This document shows, piece by piece, positions 1-11,926 of a stretch of DNA of 64,000 nucleotides. Position numbers and translations under genes: made by a program. The DNA lies in contig OY294069.1 in assembly GCA_958510875.1 (NCBI GenBank), positions 161,075,111-161,139,110 of the forward strand, in the 5' to 3' direction. Within the stretch, counting starts at the first letter, position 1. The number at the start of each line of letters is the position of its first letter. A model generated the notes under the pieces. That model did no database searches. It had not been told where the DNA came from and saw only the letters and a program-made list of their open reading frames with translations. This stretch comes from Endomychus coccineus. Its lineage: Eukaryota > Arthropoda > Insecta > Coleoptera > Endomychidae.

Positions 1-161
1 AAATCATCGCCAAACATGGCGAACCTGCAGCGAGATTGTGCAATAAGGATCCTCTCACCATAAAAATGGGTACTTACGTCGTGGAGCTATTCCCAAATGC
101 GAAGTTCATCTTCATGGTACGCGACGGTAGAGCCACTGCACATTCTATCATCTCAAGAAAG
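1..161 (+). CDS. TPST: Tyrosylprotein sulfotransferase, internal exon (5' part outside window)
   Basis: TPST is a Golgi membrane enzyme that moves sulfate from PAPS to tyrosines of secreted and membrane proteins. Reading from base 3, this exon is open for 53 codons. It shows the conserved HGEPA and LCNKDP segments, then LFPNAKF followed by [11 protein letters not shown], the 3'-phosphate-binding region of PAPS with its Arg and Ser. It ends in SRK and splices in phase 0 at AAG|GTATTG (donor 162). The next exon continues the protein without a gap. The membrane anchor, the 5'-PAPS loop and the first catalytic residues must lie in exons left of the window. Bases 1-2 belong to the preceding codon or exon. 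Family assignment is secure; whether the upstream part is intact cannot be seen. Confidence 0.93.
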
Positions 162-265
162 GTATTGTCCCTCAATTTTGCCAGATAAAGATCTATGTTG
201 AATTTTTCGTTGGTTGTCAATCAGAAATCCAAGAACTCTTATCAATTCATTTAATTGCAATCCTA

Positions 266-1130
266 TTGATGCCATTATTAAAAACAATATGTGAGGTAAT
301 AACAACTCCCTTGTGCTGTATTATAAATAAAATAATGGAAGATGGAATCTACCCCACCGAATTTGAATTAGCAGTAATCAAACCTCTACATAAAAAAGGC
401 GACAGAACTGTAACATCAAATTTTAAATCTATATCTCTTGTAACTAACTATTCGCAAAAATTATAAAACCAAGTCTGAAAAAGAGCAAAATAATCTTAGA
501 TAATCAATTCGGATTTCACAGCGGAAAATCTACAGAAGGAGCCATCGCGTCCGAAACTCAAAAAAACATATTATGTAATAATTGACAAGAGCCTACCTAC
601 CTATGCTGTGTTTCTGGATCTTGCGAGGATGTTCGAGACTGTTGACCACCAGCAGTTGTTGGGGTCCTTGCGGTATCTAGGAAAACGAGAGATGGCCCAC
701 GATTTATTCTGGTCATACTTATATGATAGAAACCAATGTGTTGAAATTGATGACACCTACAGCAGATGATTTTAACTTGTCAAATGTGGAGTACCGTTGG
801 TATATAATAATAACTTACCATTAGAACGTCAGCAAACATAATAAGTTTCGCAGACGATACTATTATATTGTATACTCAAATATCTGGGAGAACCTGAAAC
901 ATACGATTGAAGCAGAAATGAATAGTGTCAATGACTGGTTCAATCATAAAATAATTATAAACAATAAATTCAAAAACAATGTTCCTCCCTATAACAAGCT
1001 ATAAAACAAACTTTTTCAGTATAACACTCAACAGATAAATACTCATGATGAAACAATCACATAATTAAAATCACTGAGAATATGAAACATTAGGGATAAT
1101 TATTTCAAATAGAAATCGATACATAATAGA
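266..1130 (+). mobile_element. LINE reverse transcriptase remnant
   Basis: Broken reading frames resemble the RT palm of a non-LTR retrotransposon: IINKIMEDGIYP, AVIKPLHKKGD (RT block 1) near 300-400, a FGF-type block near 510, a VFLDLA...FETVDHQQLL block (equivalent of AFDTVDH) near 610-660 and CGVP near 785. Many stops and at least three frameshifts. Dead copy. Confidence 0.75.
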
Positions 1131-1179
1131 ACAAGACAAAAATAGAAAAAAGCGCTCAAGTCTTAAAGGTATATGTTAA

Positions 1180-1640
1180 CGAAAGGTATTCCATAAAGCT
1201 CAATCGTGGCACCCCTTTTGTATTTGATACATACATTAGACGTAGCCGCATGTGTGGATGAATCTATTGGCATGTTTGCGGACGACATTTCTCGAAGCAA
1301 AACCGACATTGAGACTAAATTTAGGAATACTGTAGATGCTATGGAAGTTTGGATCACTTCAAACTACCTAAAATTGAATAAACGAAAAACGCAATTAAGT
1401 AATTCAAATTGGAACTCTCACAAACCTATTTGCCAAAACAATAGCAGCTAAGTCCAAACTTCGAGACAGTTAGGTACCTTGAACAAATTCATTTCAGCAG
1501 AAGCATTATATTTTCGGGGTACAGCATACCATGGTCATGTACTGTCCAGAATGCACTGTAGAATGATTGTCAGGGCTAACTCACTGATGCCGGCAGAATA
1601 TTAGTGTAACAAAAAAAAGCTTTAAGAATTAGTTTCTGGC
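1180..1640 (+). mobile_element. Second LINE RT remnant (FADD region)
   Basis: APLLYLIHTLD followed by MFADDIS (the catalytic YADD/FADD box) and NYLKLNKRKTQL near 1206-1410 mark the RT palm C-terminal half. Weak continuation to about 1640. It seems to be a separate insertion from the upstream RT piece, because the order of RT blocks is not continuous. Confidence 0.65.
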
Positions 1641-1779
1641 TGCAGCAGAAGGAAAGCCTTATTACAAACGTAATTATTTACTAACCTCAGATAGACAGAT
1701 AGATAGTATTTTATCTCCTGTTCTTCTCGTTAAAACTGACGGGTGGCTTCAATTGTGGACTCTAAACCATATATTTTTT

Positions 1780-1990
1780 TTCAATTTCAATTTCTTCAGA
1801 CCGATCCAATAAGATTCGATAGTCTGGACTTAAACATATGATTGATGTGTCATCCAGAAGGAGGACACATTTAAAGGGGGTGATAAAGTTGCTAAGCTCA
1901 TCTACATTATTAATGAATACAAATGGCCCCAAGACGGAGCCTTTAGGTACCTACTCCATCATTCTTTCTTTTAAATCTGATGTACTATTA
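1780..1990 (-). mobile_element. LINE RT remnant, minus strand
   Basis: Read on the minus strand this gives VPKGSVLGPF (GVPQGSxLGP block), then LLLDDTS in place of the FADDTS catalytic box. Short and frameshifted. Confidence 0.6.
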
Positions 1991-2189
1991 TTGGAACAGA
2001 CTTTCTGAAATCGATTTTTCAGGTAAGATTCAAAAATCTTAATCTGTATTGAATTGTATTTTATAAATATTTTTACAAATAATATCTATACGTACATTAT
2101 ATCAACTGAGGTTTTCTTCACTACAGAATGAACATAACGAATTTGAGTGGACATGTACGACATGCCATACACAATTTATATAAAGCTAT

Positions 2190-3211
2190 TCAAAACTATT
2201 TAAAACAATCAATTGGCCAATGGGGCAACAAAAATTCTTTTATCGAGTACAATTCATGACCAAGAAAGAATTTTTTTAATGTGACTTTAAAAACATTGAG
2301 TGAGCACTCATTTAGCTTCTTGGGTAGCTTGTTCATAAATATTTTGCTGTAATAGTTAGCAGAACAGCTACTCGAATTTAATCTTGAGTAGTCAATATGA
2401 ATATTATGGCAACATATAGTGTTATAGTTATGCAGATTATTATTAAAAACATGTGTATCAGACGACGTACCCATTAGTATGCAATTATAAGTCATAATTT
2501 TGAAATCAATAAAATTGTTTCTAACGTCATCTCTAAAACGTTTGTTAAGATACTCAATACTTTTCTTTGAAGGCGAAAAATCTTTTCCGATGAATTAGCC
2601 CACCTGTCGGGGCATATTGCATATGCGACTAATAAGGGAGAAGTATGCCATTCGCATCGCCTCCGTAGTTTACTAAATTTCTCATCAAAAAAATATTTTT
2701 TTAGAATTTGTTAGCTACACTGTTAACACGTTACTCCCAACTAAGAACTGGATCAAATAAGATACCTTAAAACATATAGCCAGGGTTTTCAAAAGTAATG
2801 TTCCTGTGTGTGAATAACATTGTACCAGTTTTTCCAAGGTTTACGGACAGTTCATTAGCACAAAAGCAGTCAAAAAGACTGTCTTGAGAATCACTCAAGG
2901 AAGCCAGCAAATCCCTTTCATTGTTCTCGCTTCGAACCATATTGGTGTCATCAGCAAAGAGAAGGAAATTTGCCGCTCCCACTGCCTGAACCAGATCATT
3001 AATGAAAATAAGAAACTAGCGAACCAAGGACATATCCTTGTGGAACTCCACTGACAGTGTCACAATGTTCCCAGGAGGTTGCATTTATGACAATATACTG
3101 TCTTCGGTTGGATGAAAAAGAGTAAATTAAATTACAGCTGTTGTCATGAAATTTGCAAAATTTCAGTTTATCAACAAGGATGGAAAGAGAAATGCTTGAG
3201 ATCGTACACAT
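2190..3211 (-). mobile_element. LINE fragment: RT palm to C-terminus, minus strand
   Basis: Minus-strand pieces follow LINE order: 3211-3050 carries a NRRQYIVIN segment and SGVPQGYVLG; 2982-2767 carries LLFADDTNM and ELSVNLGKT; 2495-2196 is the typical tail LPKKLNECSLNVFKVTLKKFFLGHELYS. Frames are broken between the pieces. The tail type is common in Jockey/CR1-like insect LINEs. Confidence 0.8.
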
Positions 3212-3936
3212 ACTCTATAAGAGCGCATGCACCTATTCCTACAATTGGTACCTCTTCCAATATACCTTACATTATGAAAGTAAACATATATACATTGTAC
3301 ATTGTATTAAGCAGGGCAGTTGATTATATGTAAACGTGGTTTGTTGATAGTTAGATGCACATGTGCCTCTATTTAGAAAACTCGAATCAAATGTATTGTT
3401 ACTCAATTTCATCCTGCAAATCATTTGAATAAAACAACATACACAAGCACTGTTCCTGTTGTGCTTTGTAGATACGCAAATACATGTCAACCTAGAGTAA
3501 GTGTTTTGTTTATAATGAGTTAATTCAAACTACATTGTCAACAAATTTATTATCAGACCGTTAAATATCGTACCTTCCTGTGTTTAAATAGTTTCCATGT
3601 TCCACCCAACAACGTTGATGGTTTTGTAAATTAAAATAAGCCAAACTAAACACGAAGAAATATTAGACCAGTAATGTTCAGTTTACGTTCTTAGGGTAGT
3701 CGTGAAAATACATCAAGCTGATGCATTATACTTGTACAGCTCGTGCAAGTGGTTTTTATAAAAATGAACTCGAATTCTGAAACCGACGAACTAGGAGCAA
3801 GAATACACCTTAATTGTGAAATATGCTGACATTAATTGGTCCAATTATTTACTTCTGAGAATTTTGCTATGACTGACTTTCTATTACTATGAAATACCAC
3901 CAAAATAGAAATAGAGAAATGTATTATATCATTTAT

Positions 3937-4440
3937 TTATATCACAGTCAATAATTGAATATATTTATCATATTGAGGACTCCAAATTATTGAACAGTAT
4001 TCTAATTTGCTCCTTGGCAGAGAGTTATAGAGCATTTTAATAGCGTTGATATTGGTAAATGGTTTACTGCAACGTATTATAAATCCCAATAGGATAAGGG
4101 CTTCTCTAACAATTTTATTTATATGAAGATCAAAATGAAGTTTTTTGTCAAATAGCACACCCAAATCTCTTATATTATCCACCTCTTTTAAATTGATGTT
4201 CCCAATTTGGTAAGTAAAAGTCACTTTATTTGAACTAGCTGAGTAGATCATAAACTGACATTTTTCAATGTTGAGATGTAAACAGTTCGTTTCCGACCAT
4301 TCAAATATTTTGTTGACATCTGATTGAAGTTTTAAGCAGTCATTTACATCATTAATACTCCTGAAAATTGTAATATCATCAGCAAATATCAATATTTTGG
4401 AATATTCAACAATATCTACGATATCATTGATAAATATCAA
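3937..4440 (-). mobile_element. LINE RT fragment with 167 open codons
   Basis: The open stretch begins IFINDIVDI and has LIFADDITIF (catalytic box), CLHLNIEKCQFM, NIRDLGVLFDKKLHFDLHI and the KMLYNSLPRSKLEYCSIIWSP thumb block. It is truncated at both ends, lacking the finger domain and the tail. Among the LINE remnants here it is one of the least decayed. Confidence 0.85.
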
Positions 4441-4954
4441 AAATAAGTAATATCCTACACAATGGATAGATAAATGTCTTCCTTCCTACGTCCTGTTCAT
4501 CAGTTTCTCCCAGCTTTTAGTAGCCACTTTATTCTTACTCATCAGATAGCAATAAGTTATTCAGATCTTTGAATGTTTCAATTGAATTCTCATTGCTTGA
4601 GCTTGAGATTTTGATTGAATAAAAACTCAGTTTCAACCTTTGCGAAAGATCTTACAGGATGATTAAGAATAACTAATAATAAATGTTTTCCAAATTTGAA
4701 TTGCTAATTTTCATTATTTCTGTAAAACTTTGCACAAGCTTTTAGAGCGTATGGTTGGTAATTGCTCCAATCGCTCATCTGATACGAGAATTGGTCAATA
4801 AGTTCAAAATCTCATTGAAGGGGCTCGTAGTGTCAAAACACTACTCAAGTACCTATCATCTTTCAATAGACTGCTTTCAAATGTTCATCCATATCCATCC
4901 CGTTGCTTCATTTTTACAATCGATTGAAGCAAATAACTTCTGCTATTTTCGGAC

Positions 4955-5575
4955 AATGGATATAAACGAGTTTCGAGTAGTGATTGAACACTTTTAGATG
5001 GAAGGCAAAACACCGCAAGAAATCAAAGGCTAGTTGGATGAAGCCCATGGCAAATCTGCATCAACGCTTAAAACTGTTTACAATTGGGTGGTTGTACCTT
5101 CACAAGTGATGAACATTGTCTACGTGACGTGACCACCCCAGAAATCAACAAGATCCACGATATGGTATTGTGTGATAGACTAGTAAAAATGTGCGAATCA
5201 CATGGCTCAGTGGTTTCAATGTTGCTAGAAAAGATGAAACATGGATCCACCACTACACTTCAGAAGAAGGCGAAGACAGTTTGATCGACCGGCAAGGTGA
5301 TCGCAAAGTTTTTTGTAGGATATACGCAGTATCATCCATATTGAGGACTTAGAAAAAGTACGGGCGAAAAAAGTTACCGTTCGAATTTTTGGCGCATCCA
5401 CCATACTCACCAGATTTGGCTCCTGTGACTGTTTCCAAACGTGGATAAATGGCTCGCCGAGTAAAAGTTTGACGTCGAACGGAAAGGTCATCTCCGAAAC
5501 AGATTCTATCCATCAAGAATGAGATGGAGGCGTTGAAAAATAAAAATGATTCCACCCAAAATATCGTATTTTTCT
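4955..5575 (+). mobile_element. Dead mariner transposase
   Basis: In shifting frames the + strand gives MDINEFRVVIEHF, then a one-stop-separated MEGKTPQEIKG, a LDEAHGKSASTLKTVYNW helix-turn-helix segment, VTTPEINKIHDMVL (linker typical of mariners) and, near 5400-5480, the region corresponding to SPDLAPxDYxLFP followed by KWLAE. Several stops. No clear terminal inverted repeats found. Confidence 0.65.
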
Positions 5576-5829
5576 ATTATTTTGTAAGGATTTATTGACC
5601 AGCCATAGTAGCATTCTGGCTCTCCAATAGACTAGACTATGTAGTTCAATTTTGACTAATTTAATAAATATTCTACCAGTTATAAAATAGTAATCTTATT
5701 ATTTAAGGTACTTTCAAAAAATTGTAATTTATTCAACGAAAAACCTTTGTACTTGTTTCTATCAGAACCAAGGTGGCCTAGTTTGATTTTGAGATATACT
5801 ATTTTTTCAATTCCGTAAATTTGTTACAG

Positions 5830-6077
5830 GTGACGATCACTGGTTTTGATTTAACCAGCTACAGACAATGTTTGAAAAAATGGAACAGTGCTGTGGAAGC
5901 CATGAACAAACAATGCAGCGAACTCGGACGAAGTAAATGTCTAAGAGTCCCCTACGAGCAGCTAGTACTCCATCCTAAAGAATGGATGCACAAAGTACTC
6001 CAGTTTCTCGATATTCCCTGGAATGATTCCGTTCTGCATCATCAAGATTTTATCAACAATGGCATCAGTTTGAGCAA
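5830..6077 (+). CDS. TPST: Tyrosylprotein sulfotransferase, second visible exon
   Basis: The acceptor TTGTTACAG precedes GTG ACG ATC, and the donor is AA|GTAAGT at 6078. It starts in phase 0 and leaves two bases (AA) of a Lys codon that is completed by the first base of the next exon. The roughly 83 residues follow the TPST order: [17 protein letters not shown], a Cys-containing linker with SKC, then [25 protein letters not shown] and ending in SLS(K). The YEQLVLHP block and the Cys pair are family hallmarks (core fold and a disulfide). No stop codon or frameshift is present, so the gene appears to be under selection even though it is surrounded by transposon debris. Confidence 0.95.
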
Positions 6078-6422
6078 GTAAGTATTACAATTTACATCGA
6101 GGTACACTTCTATGATCTGATTTCGCCTAAAGTCATACAAAATGTGGTCAATACGACAATATAAAGTGATAACAAGGTAATACTTTTGGAAGAGTTATGA
6201 TAAACAAATAAAAGTGTGATAAACACCTTTTTCTGAAGGGTTGAAAATTCAAAAAAATCGTAACTCCCAAAGAGTACAAATCGATTCAAAACTTTCACAG
6301 TAAATTTAGGTTGATTTAAGACTACTTCCACTCAAATTTCAATAAAATCGTTCAACAACAACAACAAAAACAATTATTAAAGTGAACTTAAATTTACACC
6401 GTTCTAATAGGTTATAACAAAC

Positions 6423-6490
6423 GCCGATGTAGTCTAGAGGCTAGCATACGAGGCTCCTACTCATTAGACTCGGGTTCGATTCCCAGAAAC
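6423..6490 (+). pseudogene. tRNA-like sequence (pol III A and B boxes), tRNA pseudogene or SINE head
   Basis: A B-box match GGTTCGATTCC lies at 6473-6483, with an A-box-like TGTAGTCTAGA at 6429-6439, 44 bases upstream. The first seven bases cannot pair with the 3' side, so no acceptor stem forms and a functional tRNA is unlikely. A single copy is seen in the window. Confidence 0.5.
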
Positions 6491-7009
6491 TGAAAATTTG
6501 TTTTTCACTTTCTTATATAAACATTATTACTTTGAATATTATTTCCTTGTGTAAAAATAATTGTTTACACAAATACAAAGAGTTGTTATATAATGTGAAA
6601 CCATTGTATAAAAATCAGTTATCAACATTTGCGAAGAGTAACTTTTCCACGCACCCTATTTTCATATTATGCAGTTAGGTGATTTCTCACTATCATTTAC
6701 ACAATTAACCTCACTTTCATGATGCCACAATGTAAATATGTCCTTCGAAGACGTAAGAAGTCTTTCAAATATTAAAATGCGAATTTCGAAGACTTCTGCT
6801 AGAAAAAACACTGTTGTCATAATGGTTCAATTGAATAATATAGTCCAATAGGAATAACTAAAGATGTAAAAAGTAACACTAGCAAGGGGGTTACCACACC
6901 CCAAAACAGTTCTTATTTTCGGAAATTCCTGCGATTACAATACTTTCTTTATACTACGTATAGTATTTGAAATAAAAAAATCCTCCCCATGGAATTGAAC
7001 TACAATACA

Positions 7010-7490
7010 ATTTCACACAAAGAAACAGACAAATACTTGGACCTCAACCGGGATACCAAGCTCAAATAGAAAGAGCATGTTGAATGAAAATATGTGTTGG
7101 CTAGTGGAAATAAATTCTCAGCTGACTCTAAACACAAAGAACGTTCGACCTTCAGTTGTGGTGTTATATCATAAAAATAAATTATTATTGCCTCCAAGCG
7201 TTCCAGTATCGAGTACTAAGCATTATCGTTAATGCTCCTTGGTTCGTCTGAAATGAACATATTCATCGGGTAAGATTAAAGAAAAGAAGAAATTAAGAAA
7301 ATTGACAGGTGTCATGAGGGGAGCTTCACACACCCCCAAAAGTTGAGTGATTCAACTCGTAGCAAATCAAAACTCAGTGCAATGGTTCATGAGAACCAAC
7401 CGTCTTGAACTTGCGTAATAATGCAGTGATTAGTTAAAGCAGATCATAGTGCAGTGTAGTATCATCATTTAGGATTCCACTCATCTCTAT
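7010..7490 (+). mobile_element. Jockey-type LINE tail remnant
   Basis: Frameshifted + strand reading gives YLDLNRDTKLK, SADSKHKERS, a degenerate thumb block, then a QAFQYRVLSIIVNAPWFVSNEHIH-like segment spread over two frames. This is the C-terminal region of Jockey-clade LINEs. Heavily mutated. Confidence 0.55.
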
Positions 7491-7494
7491 GATG

Positions 7495-7735
7495 GCCTTT
7501 TAGCTCAGAGAAAGGAGTTTCTTTGAGAGCCTAGGCAAAGTTTCTTTGAAGAAGAGCTTGGCCTGCCTCATGCGAGGTGAATCTCGCCACAGTTCAGAAC
7601 ACACTGTGTTCGGTTGGCCCAGAAGGGCGAGACCCCCTCAATGTGATAAAGCGACCATTGGCTCCGTTCCGACAGGGGTTCCGGACTCCACTGTGTCCAG
7701 GTGCCCAGATGAGTTGGATCATTTAGGTATGCAAA
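7495..7735 (-). mobile_element. Fragment of an RNase H-bearing LINE, same family as 42420-43480
   Basis: Nearly the same DNA as about 42755-43000: both run from the GAGAAAGGAGTTTCTTTGAG block through CTTGGCCTGCCTCATGCG and GAAGGGCGAGA. It covers the region downstream of RNase H. Truncated on both sides. Confidence 0.75.
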
Positions 7736-7739
7736 AAAT

Positions 7740-9655
7740 TTTACAAACTGGGATGGACTATTGAGAATATGCGAACTGAAGTAATTTAATTTATATTTAA
7801 AGAGCTCATTTATCTTATAATCAGGTGCATTGTTCATTTTCGAAAAAAAGGTCTTGTATCCACCTAAACCGATCATAGAGTGGGTAATTTAATCGTATTC
7901 AGCCAGATAATAGAATTCGAAGGAATTGTACAAACACAAAATTCGTTACAGATGAGTAAATTTTAATTCTACTGAATTGAGCAGCACAATACAATCGTTC
8001 AGAGCAAAAGCAACCCTCGCATTTACCCTAACAAGTCTCACTATTCTAATAACGGTATCTTCAACAACTATTCTGATGGGCTTTAATTTTCTCAATTTGC
8101 ATATTCCCTTTGGACGCGCTTCTGAAAGGAATTTTAACGAGCACATCGCCTTTACTCATGAATATGATTTGAAGAACATTAAAATTATCTCGCTATCATT
8201 TTATGAACACGATACAATAAGACGTGTAGGGAAATTAGGAAGCTCGGTAGTGTTACGGTTAGGTGGTACTTTGATAAATGCAAATGGAAATTCGCGTTGT
8301 AAAACTAAGCGGGCGATAATGTAAATACGAAACTGAGCGATAATAAAGCACGACGTGCAATTTTAGCAGGCGCTCTGCCGAAAGTGGGAACTCTTCAACG
8401 TTCTATATAGCAAAATACACTTAGTGATCCATTTCCCAAAACAGCATATATATGTGCTTCATTTATTTTAGTTACTGTTTCAATTCTCCAGATGCTTTTT
8501 TACCGAGAGCAATCCCATGCCTAAAAATGTTAGCACCGATGCCGGTTCGGTTTTCCTAAAATGGAATTATGTAATAAAAGATAGGGATTGTGACATTTCC
8601 TTATTTCAGAATTTAAAATTCCATTTTAGCCGTTCCGAAGTATGTTTACCAGTCGCTTCTGTTGGACAAATAAAAACACAACTACGTAAGTGGTCTCCTG
8701 CAAATTAACGTCGTTCCACTGCTTGTCATAACAGAGGAAATTTGACTGAGTGCCTGGTATGTCAAATACAATCTTTAATCAATTTGCATTTGTATTCGAG
8801 GTGGAAAGAAAATAATGAGAATATCTCCCGTTCACAATATTTACAATTTAACGTTTCTTTCTTCCAAACAATACCTGATTATTATAAAGAAGTGCACTCA
8901 TTCAAAGCAGTTGCCGAAGCATATATTCAAATATCGATATCTTTGGGTACAGGATTGTCTGCCATGGGTCTAGGACAATCCGTCTTCGTCGATTCGTCGC
9001 CGCACCAGTGCGTCGTCGGCCGATTCGTTGTTCGTAGTAGAATAATTAATTTTTCTTGGAGTCAACTAACTATCCCTAAATTATCTTCACATCCTTTCAT
9101 TATTATCAAGCCCTCCCTATAACTAAAATCTTCAATTTCTGAGATATTTCCAATCTAATAATAGAAACAGATTTTCACCAAGTTTTATGTTTAGTGTACA
9201 AATGACGGAAATACAAATTGTTATAAAAAATTGGAAATCATCAGTTATTAAGACAAAACTTTTATTAAATTAATTAATTTTGTAATAAATGTTCAAAATT
9301 TCCATTCAAAACATCAATACAGATCTCAGTCGATGTTCATTACAAGTATTTGAGTGTTTAAATTAATAAACTATGCACAATTTCAAAGCAGTTTGTTAAA
9401 TGACAAGGTTGTAATTATCACTTAATACTGTCTTTCTGTCATTTATATCCACGGCTTCCCTAATTACCCTAAAATATATCAGAAAGCCGGAAAGGCCGGA
9501 AGATGTTATTATGGTAAATATAACAATATAATTTTGCAAAGACCATCAGTTACTTGCTATAATTGAAACTTTCAATATGCAGATGAAAATTTTGTCGGAA
9601 AGAGGAAAAGAAAATTTTTCATTCGGTGATTTTATTTATCAATTAAATGCTGTAA
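7740..9655. other. Intron DNA without recognised gene
   Basis: Two open stretches (7977-8324, 115 codons; 8742-9122, 126 codons) show no domain I know, no splice context and no conserved-looking composition. Treated as chance open frames inside the TPST intron. Confidence 0.5.
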
Positions 9656-10455
9656 GCAAAAGGGACCATACCAAATGACCGGCAATATGACTTTCGTCAG
9701 CAGAGATCAACAGGAGATCTACTTGCCTACGTAACACATGTATGGTAGGAAACTATTGAAAAACATGGGAAATCTCTAGTTGTAGCATTGGATATCTCCA
9801 AAGCATTTGAACGAGTCTGGTACCAAAGCTTTCTTGGGAATCGTCCGTCCTATGGTTTGCCGCCTCAACTTTGTCGCTTACTATCGAGTTTTCTCTCAGA
9901 TAGATCACTCCATGTGGTGGTTGACGAAGTATCCTCCGATACAATGGCTATCAACCCTGGTGTACCACGGGGAATCTGTCTTGGCACTCACTTTGCTTCT
10001 GCTCTATATAAACTGTCTGCTGGAAGTGACCACCTGTCCCGTCGACAGCTTTGCAAATGATGGTACACTTCATAACCGATTTCTTATCTGGAGCCTCTAT
10101 ACCATCCAATGAAGCCAGAGGAGCGAGACAGAGACAGGTTGACGCAATTAATGGAGATCTGGCATATATTTTGAAATCGTGATTTGATAATCTAGTTGAG
10201 TTTAATGGAACCTAAACTCAAGTTTGCGTCTTCTCCAGGAAGGCTGATCCCACAATCCCTAATATGATGATGTACAACTATTGCATGGAGTCTTTCATAT
10301 CCATGCTCGGGATCACCACCAAAAGCCCATCTCATGGGATAATGATGTGAGGTCCATTGCGAAAACCGCTTCACAAAAACTAGTTTTCTATTCCGTATCA
10401 AGAGCTACTCTACATCTCAGCAGCTCCTCATAATGTGCAAAGCACAGATTAAACC
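9656..10455 (+). mobile_element. Jockey-clade LINE RT fragment
   Basis: Frames overlap to give QYDFRQQRSTGDLL, LDISKAFERVWYQ, YGLPPQLC, LSSFLSDRS, NPGVPRG (GVPQG block) and, in the next frame, LLYINCLLEVT and SFAND in place of FADD. After 10200 the thumb region (TQVCVFSRKAD, MLGIT, QQLLIMCKAQIKP) matches the family seen on the minus strand at 57320-58082. At 10455 it abuts another LINE. Confidence 0.8.
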
Positions 10456-10459
10456 TATC

Positions 10460-10810
10460 CTGAAAAATCGCGTTGTTGACTATCTAGAAAAAAACAAAAT
10501 TATTGTTGATAATCAGCATGGTTTTCGTGCTGGTAAATCTACAGATAATGCTGCATATTATTTATAACAACACTAATAATAAAAGAGTTAGTGTAGTATT
10601 AGTGTGTGACCTGTCAAAGACATTTGACATGGTAAATCATAAAATATTAATAAATAAAATGAAAGCGTATGCTATTCGAGGTATTGCTAGTGAATAGTTT
10701 GTTTCATACTTAGAAAATAGGTTAATCTATGTTTCAATCAAGAAAGATGGATGCGAGTATAAATCGAGTCAAGTTAGAGTGACAATCGGTGTTCCACAAG
10801 GATTATCTCC
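10460..10810 (+). mobile_element. Host LINE, RT upstream half (interrupted by R2/R4-like insert)
   Basis: Reads VVDYLEKNKIIVDNQHGFRAGKSTDNA, then in another frame LSKTFDMVNHKIL and VTIGVPQGLS at 10780-10805, where the RT is cut. The second half resumes at 11927. The sequence is AT-rich, unlike the insert. Confidence 0.8.
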
Positions 10811-11926
10811 CACGTCATCGGTGAGGTAGGGGACTCCTCAGTCTGGAGGGTCTGCATCGAAGTGTGGTTCTGAGTATAGCTTGTAAAGTTCTTAGGAGCT
10901 CGGACCCCCTCCTGTGCCTTGTTAAAAGTCACGAATTGGCCGGAGTGGGGGCATTTATCGTTAAGGCAGGACAAAAAGCTGCGGAAGAACTTGGTCTCGA
11001 ATTTCAGATCAGTCGAGAAGGCCGACTAGAGGGCAACCTCGAGCTCCTACCTTCTCGCCTGAAAGCCCAGATAAATGCCGCGGAGCAACATCTTACGCTC
11101 AGGCGGCATGTTGACAAGCCGATACACGGTGTTTTCTATCGAAACGCTCGGCTTGTCAACTAGGCTGACCTTCGGCTACCTAAGGTCAGCCGGGCTTACA
11201 TCCGAGACTGAGGGATTTACCGCAGCTTGCCAAGATGGCGTAATTAACACCTTGGTCTATCGCCGCAATGTGATGGTGTGGTGGTCCCTGATGTCAGCTG
11301 CAGGGCCTGTCGAAAGGCGCCTGAGACGCTTTTCCATCTTCTGTCGGCATGTCCGGCAAAAGCGGCCTCGGCGTACACCCATCGCCATAATGCCCTACGG
11401 GTGCTGTATTACCATCTAAGGCACTCGTACGGAATAGACCAAGAGCCGGTGCTGCCTTACATGCCAGGAGATATTGAGTCCGTTGTCGGAAACGAAAAAT
11501 GCCAGATCTTGTGGAATTATCCGTTTCCGACCGTCAGGTCCATACAAGCAAATAGGCCTGACGTTGTCCTCCTCGATAAACTAATCAAGACTATGTATGT
11601 CATCGAATTCTCCGCTCCGGCAGAGAAGAACATAGTCTTGAAAGAAGAGGAAAAGTGGACAAAATATCAAGATCTCCTGTTCGAGCTCCGCACGCTATAC
11701 CCAGGCCACAAACTTGAAGATCATTCCGGCCTGTAGGAACTCGGCGCAGATCTTGATAGACCGGATACAAAAGGCAGTCATTCTGGGTTCAATTAGAATA
11801 CTTAGGGCACACGATTTAGGAGTAGCTTCGGTTAACCGCCTTTTAGGTTTTTTCTGGCGCGACTGCTGCGATTTCGTTGGAGCTCGCATCAGCCCCGACC
11901 AGGTTTGAATGTAAAAAAAAAAAAAA
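10811..11926 (+). mobile_element. R2/R4-like LINE 3' end with restriction-like endonuclease, poly(A) tail
   Basis: This GC-richer block carries the C-terminal part of a site-specific-type LINE. At 11278-11736 (152 open codons) there is a CCHC knuckle CRACRKAPETLFHLLSACP, then NYPFPTVRSIQANRPDVVLLDK and MYVIEFSAP, which fit the PD-(D/E)xK restriction-like endonuclease of R2/R4/Dong elements. Upstream frames at 10864-11230 belong to the RT-endonuclease linker, with two or three frameshifts. It ends in an uninterrupted A-run at 11911-11926, the expected 3' end of a target-primed insertion. It is 5' truncated and lies inside another LINE. Confidence 0.8.

Larger units (their letters stand above)
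162..5829 (+). other. TPST intron 1 (visible), 5.7 kb
   Basis: Runs from GTATTG to TTACAG between two TPST exons. It holds LINE fragments on both strands and a dead mariner, listed separately. The parts at 3220-3930, 4445-4740 and 5580-5829 hold nothing I recognise. Confidence 0.9.

Noticed and set aside
6423..6490. Functional tRNA gene
   Set aside because: The acceptor stem does not pair, so only pol III boxes remain.
7977..8324. 115-codon open frame in TPST intron 2
   Set aside because: No domain, no splice-site context, low-complexity Ser/Thr/Ile composition; likely chance.
8742..9122. 126-codon open frame in intron 2
   Set aside because: No recognisable family, and the sequence includes a repetitive GTCGTCG-rich patch.
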